This document shows positions 24,305 through 31,646 of a stretch of 64,000 nt of DNA, in pieces. A program made the translations under genes and the position numbers. The stretch is taken from NCBI RefSeq assembly GCF_002855575.1, contig NZ_PKRQ01000004.1:416522-480521 (forward strand), read 5' to 3'. The stretch comes from Tabrizicola sp. TH137 (GTDB lineage: Bacteria > Pseudomonadota > Alphaproteobacteria > Rhodobacterales > Rhodobacteraceae). The notes beneath the pieces are model-generated. The model had not been told where the DNA came from and did no database searches. It saw only the letters and a program-made list of their open reading frames with translations. How positions within the stretch are numbered: the stretch's first letter is position 1; the number at the start of each line of letters is the position of its first letter.

Positions 24305-24380
24305 GTCCCCGGCGGGGACGGGGAATCGTTTCCATTTCTTAATGAAGGATTACCCCGGGGCGCGGCCTGCGCCGCCGGGG
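24305..24380. terminator. Hairpin cluster downstream of the VPLPA-CTERM gene
   Basis: An 11-bp GC stem with one bulge (24353-24363 with 24369-24380) begins 45 bp after the minus-strand stop at 24426. A second small perfect hairpin, GTCCCC-GGC-GGGGAC, lies at 24305-24319. Neither has a U-tract, so termination is only a suggestion. Confidence 0.3.
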
Positions 24381-24425
24381 GAGAGAATCAGGGGACAGGC
24401 GCGGCCTGGCCTTGCGCTGACATGG

Positions 24426-25013
24426 TCAGGCCCGCAGGGCGGCGGCGGTCGCGCGCTTGCGACGCAGCGCGGCGGCTGCGAAGAGGCCCATGCCCGCCAG
24501 CATCAGGGGCATGGCGGCCGGAACCGGGACCGGCGTGATGGTATAGGGGAAGGCGCCCTGGGTAACGCCGGCGAAGGTCGAACTGTTGCGGAAGACCACG
24601 GTATCGTTGAAGGCGAAATAGACGGCGCGGAAGTAGCCGGTGTTGGCGGCGGAGGCAGACAGGAAGCGCGTGACGCCGAGAGACGCAAGGAAGCCGCCCG
24701 TGTAATCGAGGTCAGCGGTTGCGGCTCCGTTGAAGAAGCCGAAGACATTGCCACTGCCCGAGGTGATGGAGGCCGTCAGGGTGGCGGCATTGAAAGAATC
24801 CCCGGCCTGCCAGGAGACCGCGGGGCTGCCGCCCGCACGGACGCGGAAGGCACCGATCTTGGTTGCGCCCGACACGCCGAGCGCGGTGGCCTGGGCTGCG
24901 GTCAGGGACCAGACGCCGTCATTGGTGGTGCGGTTGAAGCTGCTGATAGTGGCCGCCTGCGCGCCGAATGCGAATAGAAGAGAAGAAACAAAGGCCAGGA
25001 AAAGGGTACGCAT
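24426..25013 (-). CDS. VPLPA-CTERM sorting-domain surface protein
   Basis: 195-aa exported protein. The signal peptide is about residues 1-21, with cleavage after 'AFGAQA'. The mature part is Ser/Thr/Ala-rich and beta-strand-like with no known enzyme motif. The C-terminus has the tripartite sorting signal 'VPVPAAMP', a hydrophobic helix and a basic 'RRKR' tail, the variant PEP-CTERM signal of Rhodobacterales, read by an exosortase-type enzyme that is not in this window. It is likely an outer-surface or extracellular-matrix component. It stands alone with AT-rich upstream DNA (25014-25150). Confidence 0.8.
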   Translation of the reverse strand: MRTLFLAFVSSLLFAFGAQAATISSFNRTTNDGVWSLTAAQATALGVSGATKIGAFRVRAGGSPAVSWQAGDSFNAATLTASITSGSGNVFGFFNGAATADLDYTGGFLASLGVTRFLSASAANTGYFRAVYFAFNDTVVFRNSSTFAGVTQGAFPYTITPVPVPAAMPLMLAGMGLFAAAALRRKRATAAALRA

Positions 25014-25246
25014 TCAGTCGCTCCGTAAGGTCGAATCTTGCAGGAAAGATATTTTGAGCGGCTGTTTTTCCACAAGAAAATCGGTGAAATCGCCTATGGC
25101 GTGTTTCCTGACTTGCAACAAATCTCCGTCAGGTCAGGGATTGTTCCAGAACCGGAAAATCTGACGCGCATGGATTGCAGCCTATGGTTGTATTTTCCGC
25201 ATGGGCGCGGCGGACCGACGGGGGGACGGGTTGCGCAGCGGGGGCG

Positions 25247-26044
25247 TCAGAAGGACAGCCGAACCTCGCCGAAGGGGCCGAAATCAGCATGGAAGCGGCT
25301 TCCGGGCGGGGCTTCGACGGGGCGGATGAAGCTGCCGGAGAGGAGCACCTCGCCCGCGGCGATGCCCTGGCCGTAGCGGGCGAGGCGATGCACCAGCCAG
25401 AGGATGCCGGTGACGGGATCGTCAAGAACGCCTGCGCCGAGGCCGGTTTCTTCGACCACGCCGTCGCGGCGGAGGATGGCGCCGATCCAGCGCAGGTCGA
25501 AGGCATCGACGGAATGGCGCTGCGGGCCGAGGACGATACCGGCATTGGCGGCGTTGTCGCTGACCGTGTCGGTGATGATCCGGGCGCGGCCCGTGGCGGG
25601 ATCCGCGCGCAGGATGCGGGTGTCGAGGATTTCCAGCGCCGGGGCGACATGGGCGGTGGCGGCCAGCACATCGGCGCGGGTGACGTCGGGACCGGCGAGC
25701 GGGGCCTTGGTGATGAAGGCGATTTCGGCCTCGATCCGGGGCTGGATGAAGCGGCCGGTCGGGATGGTCGCGCCGTCGTCGAAGAGCATGTCGTCGAGCA
25801 GGACGCCGGAATCGGGGGTGTCTATGGCGAGGGCCTGCTGCATGGCGCGGCTGGTGAGGCCGATCTTCCAGCCGATGCGGCGCGCGCCCGCCGCCTGTTT
25901 CAGCGCAACGAAGGCGGACTGGACGGCATAGGCGTCGTCCAGGGTCATGCCGGGATGGAGGAGGGAGAGGAGGCCGCATTGCCTGCGGTCGGTTTCGGCC
26001 CGGTGGAGGGCGATGGCTGCGTCGTGGATTTCGTCTTCGGTCAT
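25247..26044 (-). CDS. hpaH: 2-oxo-hept-4-ene-1,7-dioate hydratase
   Basis: 265-aa hydratase of the FAH-superfamily MhpD/HpaH group. It adds water to 2-oxohept-4-ene-1,7-dioate to give 4-hydroxy-2-oxoheptanedioate in homoprotocatechuate degradation. Typical motifs: 'AYAVQSAFV' near 38, 'GWKIGLTSRAMQ' near 58, 'PRIEAEIAFI' near 101 with metal-ligand acidic residues, and 'SDNAANAGIVLG' near 161. It is the last gene of hpaF-E-D-G-H and overlaps hpaG by 4 bp. The next enzyme, the aldolase HpaI, is not in the window. Confidence 0.92.
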   Translation of the reverse strand: MTEDEIHDAAIALHRAETDRRQCGLLSLLHPGMTLDDAYAVQSAFVALKQAAGARRIGWKIGLTSRAMQQALAIDTPDSGVLLDDMLFDDGATIPTGRFIQPRIEAEIAFITKAPLAGPDVTRADVLAATAHVAPALEILDTRILRADPATGRARIITDTVSDNAANAGIVLGPQRHSVDAFDLRWIGAILRRDGVVEETGLGAGVLDDPVTGILWLVHRLARYGQGIAAGEVLLSGSFIRPVEAPPGSRFHADFGPFGEVRLSF

Positions 26045-26925
26045 TCGTCGGCCACCCCGTTGCGCAGACAGCCGATGCCTTCTGCCTCTACCTCGATCAC
26101 GTCGCCGGGCCTGAGCCAGACCGGCGGATCGAAGCGCGCCCCGGCCCCGGTGGGGGTGCCGGTGACGATGATGTCACCCGGAACGAGGGTGGTGAAGGTG
26201 CTGACATAGGCGATCTGGCGGGCGACGGGGAAGAGCATCCGGCTGGTCCGGTCAGATTGGCGCAGGTCGCCGTTGACGCGGGTGGTGAGGGCGATGTCGA
26301 GGATCTGCGACGGGTCGCGGAAGGGGACGAGGCCCGGACCCATGGCACCGGAACGATCCCAGTTCTTGCCCTGGGTCACGTTGAATTTGGCGTGGCGGAC
26401 CCAGTCGCGGATCGTGCCTTCGTTGCAGAGCGTGAGCGCGGCGATATGGGAGAGCGCCGCTTCTTCGGGGATGCGGCGGCCGGTCTTGCCGATGACGATG
26501 GCGATTTCGCCTTCATAGTCCAGTTGCGGGCTTTCGGGGGGGCGGATGAGCGGGGCGCCGTGGCCTGTGAAGCTGCGCGGGAAGCGGATGAAGAGCGACA
26601 TGTTGGGCGGGGCTTCCTGCCCGTCGCGGTATTCGGCGTTGCGGTCGGGGAAGTTGACGCCGACGCAGATGATCTTTTCCGGGTCGCGGATGGGGATGTC
26701 ATGGGTGAAGCAGCCGGGGGCGTGGGTGATGGCGCGCCCTTCGGCGGCGGCGAGAACCTCATCCATCGCACCGGCGGCGATGACCTCGCGCAGGCCGGGC
26801 CAGTGCGGGAAATCGGGGGAGAGGGCGATGGCGCCGCCGTCGCGGGCCACGCCCCAGAAGGGGCGGCCATCGGCGGTGAAGCTGATGAGGGTCATAGCGG
26901 GGGTCATGGCTGTGCTGTGTCCCAT
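26041..26925 (-). CDS. hpaG: FAH-family isomerase/decarboxylase of the homoprotocatechuate pathway
   Basis: 294-aa fumarylacetoacetate-hydrolase-family protein. In this operon it should perform the 5-oxopent-3-ene-1,2,5-tricarboxylate decarboxylation and/or the 2-hydroxyhepta-2,4-dienedioate isomerisation. Metal-site motif: 'LDYEGEIAIVIGKTGRRI' near 135, with 'KNWDRSGAMGP' near 192 and 'GDIIVTGTPTGAG' near 252. Enteric HpaG is about 430 aa with two FAH halves; this is a single half, so it must do both steps as an oligomer or a second enzyme is elsewhere. The first ATG (26925) is 3 bp after the hpaD stop; ATGs at 26907 and 26895 are also possible. Confidence 0.85.
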   Translation of the reverse strand: MGHSTAMTPAMTLISFTADGRPFWGVARDGGAIALSPDFPHWPGLREVIAAGAMDEVLAAAEGRAITHAPGCFTHDIPIRDPEKIICVGVNFPDRNAEYRDGQEAPPNMSLFIRFPRSFTGHGAPLIRPPESPQLDYEGEIAIVIGKTGRRIPEEAALSHIAALTLCNEGTIRDWVRHAKFNVTQGKNWDRSGAMGPGLVPFRDPSQILDIALTTRVNGDLRQSDRTSRMLFPVARQIAYVSTFTTLVPGDIIVTGTPTGAGARFDPPVWLRPGDVIEVEAEGIGCLRNGVADE

Positions 26926-26928
26926 GGG

Positions 26929-27909
26929 TCAGGGCGCGATGATGGGTTGCGCCTTCAGGTCGCTGTCGCGCTGCGCGGTGCCTTCGAAGGCCGATCCGAG
27001 TTCGAACCATGAACGCGGCGCGGGGGCGCCCCAGAGTGTCTGGCGTTGCGGGTCCTTGAGGTCCCATTTGATGGGTTCAAGATCGGGATCGGTGGTCTGG
27101 TAGTCGGAGCAGTAGATTTCCGTGCGGTGGCCGTCGCGGTCGCGGATGTAGAGGAAGAAGGCGTTGGAGATGCCATGCCGCCCAGGACCGCGTTCGATAT
27201 TGGCGAGATAGCCGGTGGTGGACATCAGATCGAGCAGGTCGATGATGTTGAGCGGTGTCGGCACCCAGAAGGCGGTGTGGTGCAGGCGCGGACCGGTGCC
27301 GTTGGTGAAGGCGATGTCATGCACGCCGCCCTTGCGATGCATCCAGGCAGCCCAGGTGCGGCCGGTCTCTTCGTCTGCCGTGTATTCGGTGAGGCGGAAG
27401 CCCATCTCGCCGTAGAAGGCGACGGCCTTGTCCACATCGGGGGAGAAGAGGTTGAAATGGTCGATCCGCAGCGGTTTGACCCCGCGATAAAGGGCGTAGT
27501 TCTGGTGGATCGGGGGAAGGCGATCCATCCGGGCGTAGAATTCCAGCGGCACGCCCCAGGGATCGCGCACGGCGAGGACGCGGCCCATGAAGGGGCGTTC
27601 GGTCCAGACCGGTGACAGGCCCTTGGCGGCGAACCATGCGGCGGCCTTGTCGAGGTCTTCTTCCGACCAGAGTTTGAACCCCAGCACGCCGACCGAGGGC
27701 GTGTCGGCCTGTTGCAGGATCAGGCAGTGGTGGCCGCGTTCCTCCATCGCGCGGAGGTAGATCGTTGTCGGGTCTTCATGCGTGACCTGAAGCCCCAGCA
27801 GATCGACGTAATAGGCGCGGCTCCAGGCGAGATCGGTGACGCGGAGTTCGGCATGGCTGAGACGGACGATATTGAAGGGCGGGTTCAGGTTCGGGGGCGG
27901 AACGGGCAT
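26929..27909 (-). CDS. hpaD: 3,4-dihydroxyphenylacetate 2,3-dioxygenase (VOC-type)
   Basis: 326-aa extradiol ring-cleavage enzyme that opens homoprotocatechuate to 5-carboxymethyl-2-hydroxymuconate semialdehyde. It has two VOC modules: residues about 14-130 ('LSHAELRVTDLAWSRAYY') and 150-290. Metal ligands expected from the family are His in 'LRIDHFNLFSPD', His in 'RLHHTAFWV' and Glu in 'GHRTEIYCSDYQT'. This is the Brevibacterium/Arthrobacter type, unrelated to the LigB-type HpaD of enterics. It sits between hpaE and hpaG, 3 bp from hpaG. Confidence 0.92.
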   Translation of the reverse strand: MPVPPPNLNPPFNIVRLSHAELRVTDLAWSRAYYVDLLGLQVTHEDPTTIYLRAMEERGHHCLILQQADTPSVGVLGFKLWSEEDLDKAAAWFAAKGLSPVWTERPFMGRVLAVRDPWGVPLEFYARMDRLPPIHQNYALYRGVKPLRIDHFNLFSPDVDKAVAFYGEMGFRLTEYTADEETGRTWAAWMHRKGGVHDIAFTNGTGPRLHHTAFWVPTPLNIIDLLDLMSTTGYLANIERGPGRHGISNAFFLYIRDRDGHRTEIYCSDYQTTDPDLEPIKWDLKDPQRQTLWGAPAPRSWFELGSAFEGTAQRDSDLKAQPIIAP

Positions 27910-27941
27910 TGCGGCTCCTTTCGGTTGGGCGGGCGGGCGGG

Positions 27942-29447
27942 TCAGACGCCGAGCCGCTGCATCTTGTGCTGCCCGAGGGCGAAGGCGGTGTTCTTGGTTT
28001 CCATGTAGAATTCGAAGGACCAGTCGCCGCCGTCGCGGCCGATGCCGGATGCCTTGACCCCGCCGAAGGGCGTGGGGAGGTGGCGGACATTCTCGGAATT
28101 CACCCAGATCATCCCCGCCTCCAGCCGATCGCTGATGCGGAGGGCGCGGGTGAGATCATTGGTCCAGACATAGCCGGTGAGGCCGTAGGCCACGCCATTG
28201 GCGATGGCGAGCGCCTCGTCTTCGTCGCGGAAGCGGAGGGAGGTGAGGAAGGGGCCGAACACCTCTTCCTGCGCGATGCGCATGTCGGGGCGGGCATCGG
28301 TGAAGAGCGTGGGGCGGATGAACCAGCCGTTTTCGCCGACGCGGTTGCCGCCGGCGGCGAGGGTTGCCCCTTCGGCCTGACCGATGGCGACATAGCGGGC
28401 GACCTTTTCGAAATGCGTCTGGTGGATGAGGGGGCCGATCTCGGTGGCGGGATCGAGCGGGTGGCCGACCTTGATCTGGTTGACCCGCTGGATCAGGCGG
28501 GCGTGGAAATCTTCGGCGATGCTGTCCTGCACCAGAAGGCGCGAGGAGGAGGTGCAGCGTTCGCCGTTGAGCGAGTAGATCATGAAGATGACGGCATCGA
28601 GAGCGCGGTCGAGATCGGCATCTTCGAAGACGAGGACGGGGTTCTTTCCGCCCAGTTCGAAATGGACGCGTTTGAGCGTGTCGGCCCCCTGTTTCATGAT
28701 CTGGCTGCCGGTGCGGGATTCGCCGACGAAGGCGATGGCCTTGATGTCGGGATGTTCGGTGAGCGCCTTGCCCGCGCCTTCGCCCATACCGTTGACGAGG
28801 TTCAGCACGCCGGGAGGAAGGCCGGCCTCGTGGCAGATTTCGGCCAGAAGGCGGGCTGTGAGGGGGCTGAACTCGGCCGGTTTGTGAACGACGGTGCAGC
28901 CCGCGGCGAGGGCGGGGGCGATCTTCCAGGTGGAGAGCATGAAGGGCGTGTTCCACGGGGTGATCACGCCGACCGGGCCGATGGGGTGACGGCTGGTGAT
29001 GTTGAGGTGATCGGGCGAGGGCAGGCTTTGCCCGTCGCGGGCGCCGGGGGCGAGATCGGCGAAGAAGCGGAAGTTTTCCGCGCCGCGCAGCGCGGCCTTG
29101 GACATGAAGCGCCAGGCCTGACCGGTATCCCAGCATTCGCAGAGGGCGATTTCTTCGGCGCGGGCTTCGATCCCGTCGGCGATGCGGTGCAGGATCGCCT
29201 TGCGTTGCGCCCCCGGCAGCGCGGCCCAGGCCGGGAAGGCGGCCCGCGCAGCCGCAGCCGCCTGATCGACGGTTTCCGCCGTGCCGAGGGCCACGCGGGC
29301 GATCAGGCTGTCATCGACGGGGGAGCGGGTTTCGAACCAGTCCGATCCGGCGACATCCTGCCCGCCGATCAGATTGAGGATGCCGTGGTCGCGGAACCGG
29401 GCGAGGTGGTAGTCGAGGCGGGCGAGCTGCGTGGCAAGGTCGGTCAT
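27942..29447 (-). CDS. hpaE: 5-carboxymethyl-2-hydroxymuconate semialdehyde dehydrogenase
   Basis: 501-aa NAD-dependent aldehyde dehydrogenase that oxidises the ring-cleavage product of HpaD. It has the ALDH hallmarks 'TPWNTPFMLSTWKIAPAL' near 167, the general base Glu in 'HFELGGKNPV' near 267 and the catalytic Cys in 'NGERCTSSSRL' near 301. The ATG at 29447 gives normal length and overlaps the hpaF stop by 4 bp; the frame stays open upstream but only over antisense of hpaF. The specificity call depends on operon position between hpaF and hpaD. Confidence 0.9.
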   Translation of the reverse strand: MTDLATQLARLDYHLARFRDHGILNLIGGQDVAGSDWFETRSPVDDSLIARVALGTAETVDQAAAAARAAFPAWAALPGAQRKAILHRIADGIEARAEEIALCECWDTGQAWRFMSKAALRGAENFRFFADLAPGARDGQSLPSPDHLNITSRHPIGPVGVITPWNTPFMLSTWKIAPALAAGCTVVHKPAEFSPLTARLLAEICHEAGLPPGVLNLVNGMGEGAGKALTEHPDIKAIAFVGESRTGSQIMKQGADTLKRVHFELGGKNPVLVFEDADLDRALDAVIFMIYSLNGERCTSSSRLLVQDSIAEDFHARLIQRVNQIKVGHPLDPATEIGPLIHQTHFEKVARYVAIGQAEGATLAAGGNRVGENGWFIRPTLFTDARPDMRIAQEEVFGPFLTSLRFRDEDEALAIANGVAYGLTGYVWTNDLTRALRISDRLEAGMIWVNSENVRHLPTPFGGVKASGIGRDGGDWSFEFYMETKNTAFALGQHKMQRLGV

Positions 29448-29836
29448 GGCTGCTCTCCCGGCAGGTGGCGGCGGATGGAGGAGACTTTGGGCGAAAGCGC
29501 GGGGTCGATGTCGCGCATCTCGAAGCTGAGAAGGAAGGAGGAGGAGGCGAGGAGGTCGGCGCAGAAGGATTCGGCAGCGGCGAAGATGTCGGCTGTGGCC
29601 TTTGCCTTCGCCTCGGCGCTGCGGCCGGCGCGCAGGCGGAGGGAGATGTCGAGGAAGGCATGGTCCGGGTTGCCGTCGGCGATGACGCAATGGGTGCAGG
29701 CGGTGGCGCGGACGCGGATGCCGGCCAGCGGCAGGATGCCCGTGGCGAGGGCGGCGTCGCGCAGCACGCGGCAGAAGGCGGCCATATCCAGCCGGGATTC
29801 GAGATTGGCGGAATAGTCGATCTGGATATGCGGCAT
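29444..29836 (-). CDS. hpaF: 5-carboxymethyl-2-hydroxymuconate delta-isomerase
   Basis: 130-aa tautomerase-superfamily enzyme that isomerises 5-carboxymethyl-2-hydroxymuconate for decarboxylation. It begins 'MPHIQIDYSANLE' with the N-terminal Pro that is the catalytic base in this family, then has 'ACTHCVIADGNPDHAFLDISLRLRAGR' near 50-75. The length fits CHMI (about 126 aa). The ATG at 29836 has GGAGG 7 bp upstream. It is the first gene of the hpa operon and is divergent from hpaR across 105 bp that contain the promoter and a palindrome. Confidence 0.9.
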   Translation of the reverse strand: MPHIQIDYSANLESRLDMAAFCRVLRDAALATGILPLAGIRVRATACTHCVIADGNPDHAFLDISLRLRAGRSAEAKAKATADIFAAAESFCADLLASSSFLLSFEMRDIDPALSPKVSSIRRHLPGEQP

Positions 29837-29849
29837 GGCAGGCCCTCCG

Positions 29850-29886
29850 ATACTTGCTTTGTTAAGTATTTTGCCGGTTTTGTCAA
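29850..29886 (-). promoter_or_regulatory. hpa operon promoter with candidate HpaR operator
   Basis: On the minus strand TTGACA (29881-29886) is a good -35 element. Downstream lies a perfect inverted repeat, ATACTT (29850-29855) and AAGTAT (29864-29869) around an 8-bp core, which would cover the -10 region. It lies 14 bp upstream of the hpaF ATG and about 72 bp from hpaR, a natural spot for MarR-type repression by HpaR. Operator identity is inferred from symmetry and place. Confidence 0.6.
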
Positions 29887-29941
29887 TCCGGCTTGCCTGT
29901 GGACTTGCTGCCCGCGCCTGCCTTGCGCGATAAGGGCGGGC

Positions 29942-30394
29942 ATGACCGAAAGCCCCAGCCCCCTGCGCCAGACCCGCCGATCCTTGCCCATCGCGCTGTT
30001 GCGGGCGCGCGAGGTGGTGATGGGGCCGATCCGCGAGATGCTGGCAGCATCGGGCGTGAATGAACAGAAATGGCGGGTGCTGCGGGTGTTGCAGGAGCAG
30101 GGCCCGCTGGAGTTGAGCCAGGTGGCAGAGGCGGCTTGTCTGCTGCTGTCCAGCCTGACGCGGATGGTGCGGCCGATGGAGGAGGAGGGGCTGATTGCCC
30201 GTCACACCCCGCCGGAGGACCGCCGCAAGACGGTGATCCGGATCACCGAGGCGGGCGAGGCGCTGATCCATCGGCACGCGGCGGAAAGTGCCGCGATCTT
30301 TGCGCGGATCGAGGCGGAGTTCGGGGCGGCGCGGCTGGAGGCGTTGCTGGATCTTCTGGAGAGCCTTCAGAAGATCGACCCGCGCCCGCGCTGA
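29942..30394 (+). CDS. hpaR: Homoprotocatechuate degradation regulator HpaR (MarR family)
   Basis: 150-aa winged-helix MarR repressor. The N-terminal dimerisation helix carries 'TRRSLPIALLRAREVVM'; the DNA-binding part runs 'SQVAEAACLLLSSLTRMVRPMEEEGLI' (about 58-85) and the wing 'PPEDRRKTVIRITEAG' (about 90-105). HpaR proteins repress the hpa meta-cleavage operon and release it with aromatic ligands. The gene is divergent from hpaF; 3' it converges on the Tm-1-like gene 13 bp away. The ATG at 29942 gives the usual MarR length; the longer open frame upstream only overlaps hpaF antisense. Confidence 0.9.
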   Translation: MTESPSPLRQTRRSLPIALLRAREVVMGPIREMLAASGVNEQKWRVLRVLQEQGPLELSQVAEAACLLLSSLTRMVRPMEEEGLIARHTPPEDRRKTVIRITEAGEALIHRHAAESAAIFARIEAEFGAARLEALLDLLESLQKIDPRPR

Positions 30395-30407
30395 GGCCGC
30401 CATCGGA

Positions 30408-31646
30408 TCAGGGCCGTGGCAGAAGGCCTGCGGCGATCCAGCCATCGACAATGGCGAGGGCGGTTTCGGAGAAGGCTGGATCGTTGATATGGGCGGGAAT
30501 TTCGATCAGCCGGACATTGGGCGGGCAGGATCTGCGGACCTCGTCGAGGAAGGCGGCAAGTCCTTCGGCATCATGCAGCGGGCCTTCGGCGCGGTCCCAT
30601 TCATTGCCACCTTCGAGGGGCAGGAGGAAGACCGTCTCGCCCTTCGCGGGGGCGAGCTTTTCCATCACGGCGCGGGCCACCATCCGGCGCTGCGGACCGT
30701 CCAGCACGACGGAAGAGAGGAGCCGGTTATGGGCGTGGCTTGGATTGGCGGCGAAGCGGTCCGGCAGGGGGTTCCAGCCGACAAGGTCGATCAGGTCGTA
30801 GCAGCCGATGGACACGGCCTGTGGCAGACCGCGTGCGCCGGCGGCGGTGAGCCGGTCGGGGCCTGCGCTGATGGCCGAGCCGAAGAGGTGATTGCCCACT
30901 TCCTGCGGCGCGAAATCCAGCACGGCGGCGAAGGCGCCTTCGGCGGCGAGGCTTTCGAAGGCGCGGCCGCCCATGCCGGTGGCGTGGAAGACGGCCACTT
31001 CGAAGCCGCGCGATTCCAGCGCGGGCTTCAGGTCCACCATGTAGCGCAGGACGGTCTTGCCGAAGCTGGTCATGCCGATGAGGGGGCGGTCGCGGCGGGG
31101 CGGTTCCACCGCGCGGGCGGCGCCGAGAACGGCCCCGGCAGCCTGTGACAGCGAGGCCTTGCAGATGGAGTTGAGGCCATAGAGCCCACCCGCCCAGAGG
31201 ATCATCTGGATATCGGCAGGAAGCCGTTCGGGCGGGATCATGGGCGAGAAGCTGACCGTGGAGACGACATATTTCGGCACGCCTAGCGGCAGCGCGGAGC
31301 AGAGGTCGAGGGCAAGGTCGGTGCCCATCGTCCCGCCAAGGACCACGACGCCGTGGATCGCCCCTTCGGCCTGAAGGCGCGCGGCGATGCGGGCCGATCC
31401 CTGCGCCATGATCTGCATGGCGACATTCTCATCCTCGGCTGCGATGGCGGCGGCGATGCTGGAGCCTGCCGCCTCGGCCACCTGATGCTTTGAGATATCC
31501 GTGGGCTGCGCCGGATCGCCGAGGACGGAGACATCCATCGTCAGCACCCGCCCGCCCTGGGCGCGGATGACATCGGCCATGTAGCCGAGTTCGTCATTCT
31601 TGGTGTCCCAGGTGCCTGCGACAAGGATCGTGCGGTCCTGCGTCAT
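30408..31646 (-). CDS. Tm-1-like ATP-binding domain protein (UPF0261)
   Basis: 412-aa protein of the UPF0261 family, related to the N-terminal inhibitor domain of tomato Tm-1. 'ILVAGTWDTKNDELGYM' at the N-terminus is the nucleotide-site signature; 'VVVLGGTMGTDLALDL' (near 103) and 'SFGKTVLRYM' (near 200) are also conserved. The second half looks like the Rossmann-like lobe, with 'LPLEGGNEWDRAEGPLHD'. No catalytic role is established that I can name; here it is the last gene after an aldehyde dehydrogenase and a tripartite transporter, implying a carboxylate or aldehyde catabolic role. The ATG at 31646 overlaps the ALDH stop (TGATG). Confidence 0.82.
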   Translation of the reverse strand: MTQDRTILVAGTWDTKNDELGYMADVIRAQGGRVLTMDVSVLGDPAQPTDISKHQVAEAAGSSIAAAIAAEDENVAMQIMAQGSARIAARLQAEGAIHGVVVLGGTMGTDLALDLCSALPLGVPKYVVSTVSFSPMIPPERLPADIQMILWAGGLYGLNSICKASLSQAAGAVLGAARAVEPPRRDRPLIGMTSFGKTVLRYMVDLKPALESRGFEVAVFHATGMGGRAFESLAAEGAFAAVLDFAPQEVGNHLFGSAISAGPDRLTAAGARGLPQAVSIGCYDLIDLVGWNPLPDRFAANPSHAHNRLLSSVVLDGPQRRMVARAVMEKLAPAKGETVFLLPLEGGNEWDRAEGPLHDAEGLAAFLDEVRRSCPPNVRLIEIPAHINDPAFSETALAIVDGWIAAGLLPRP

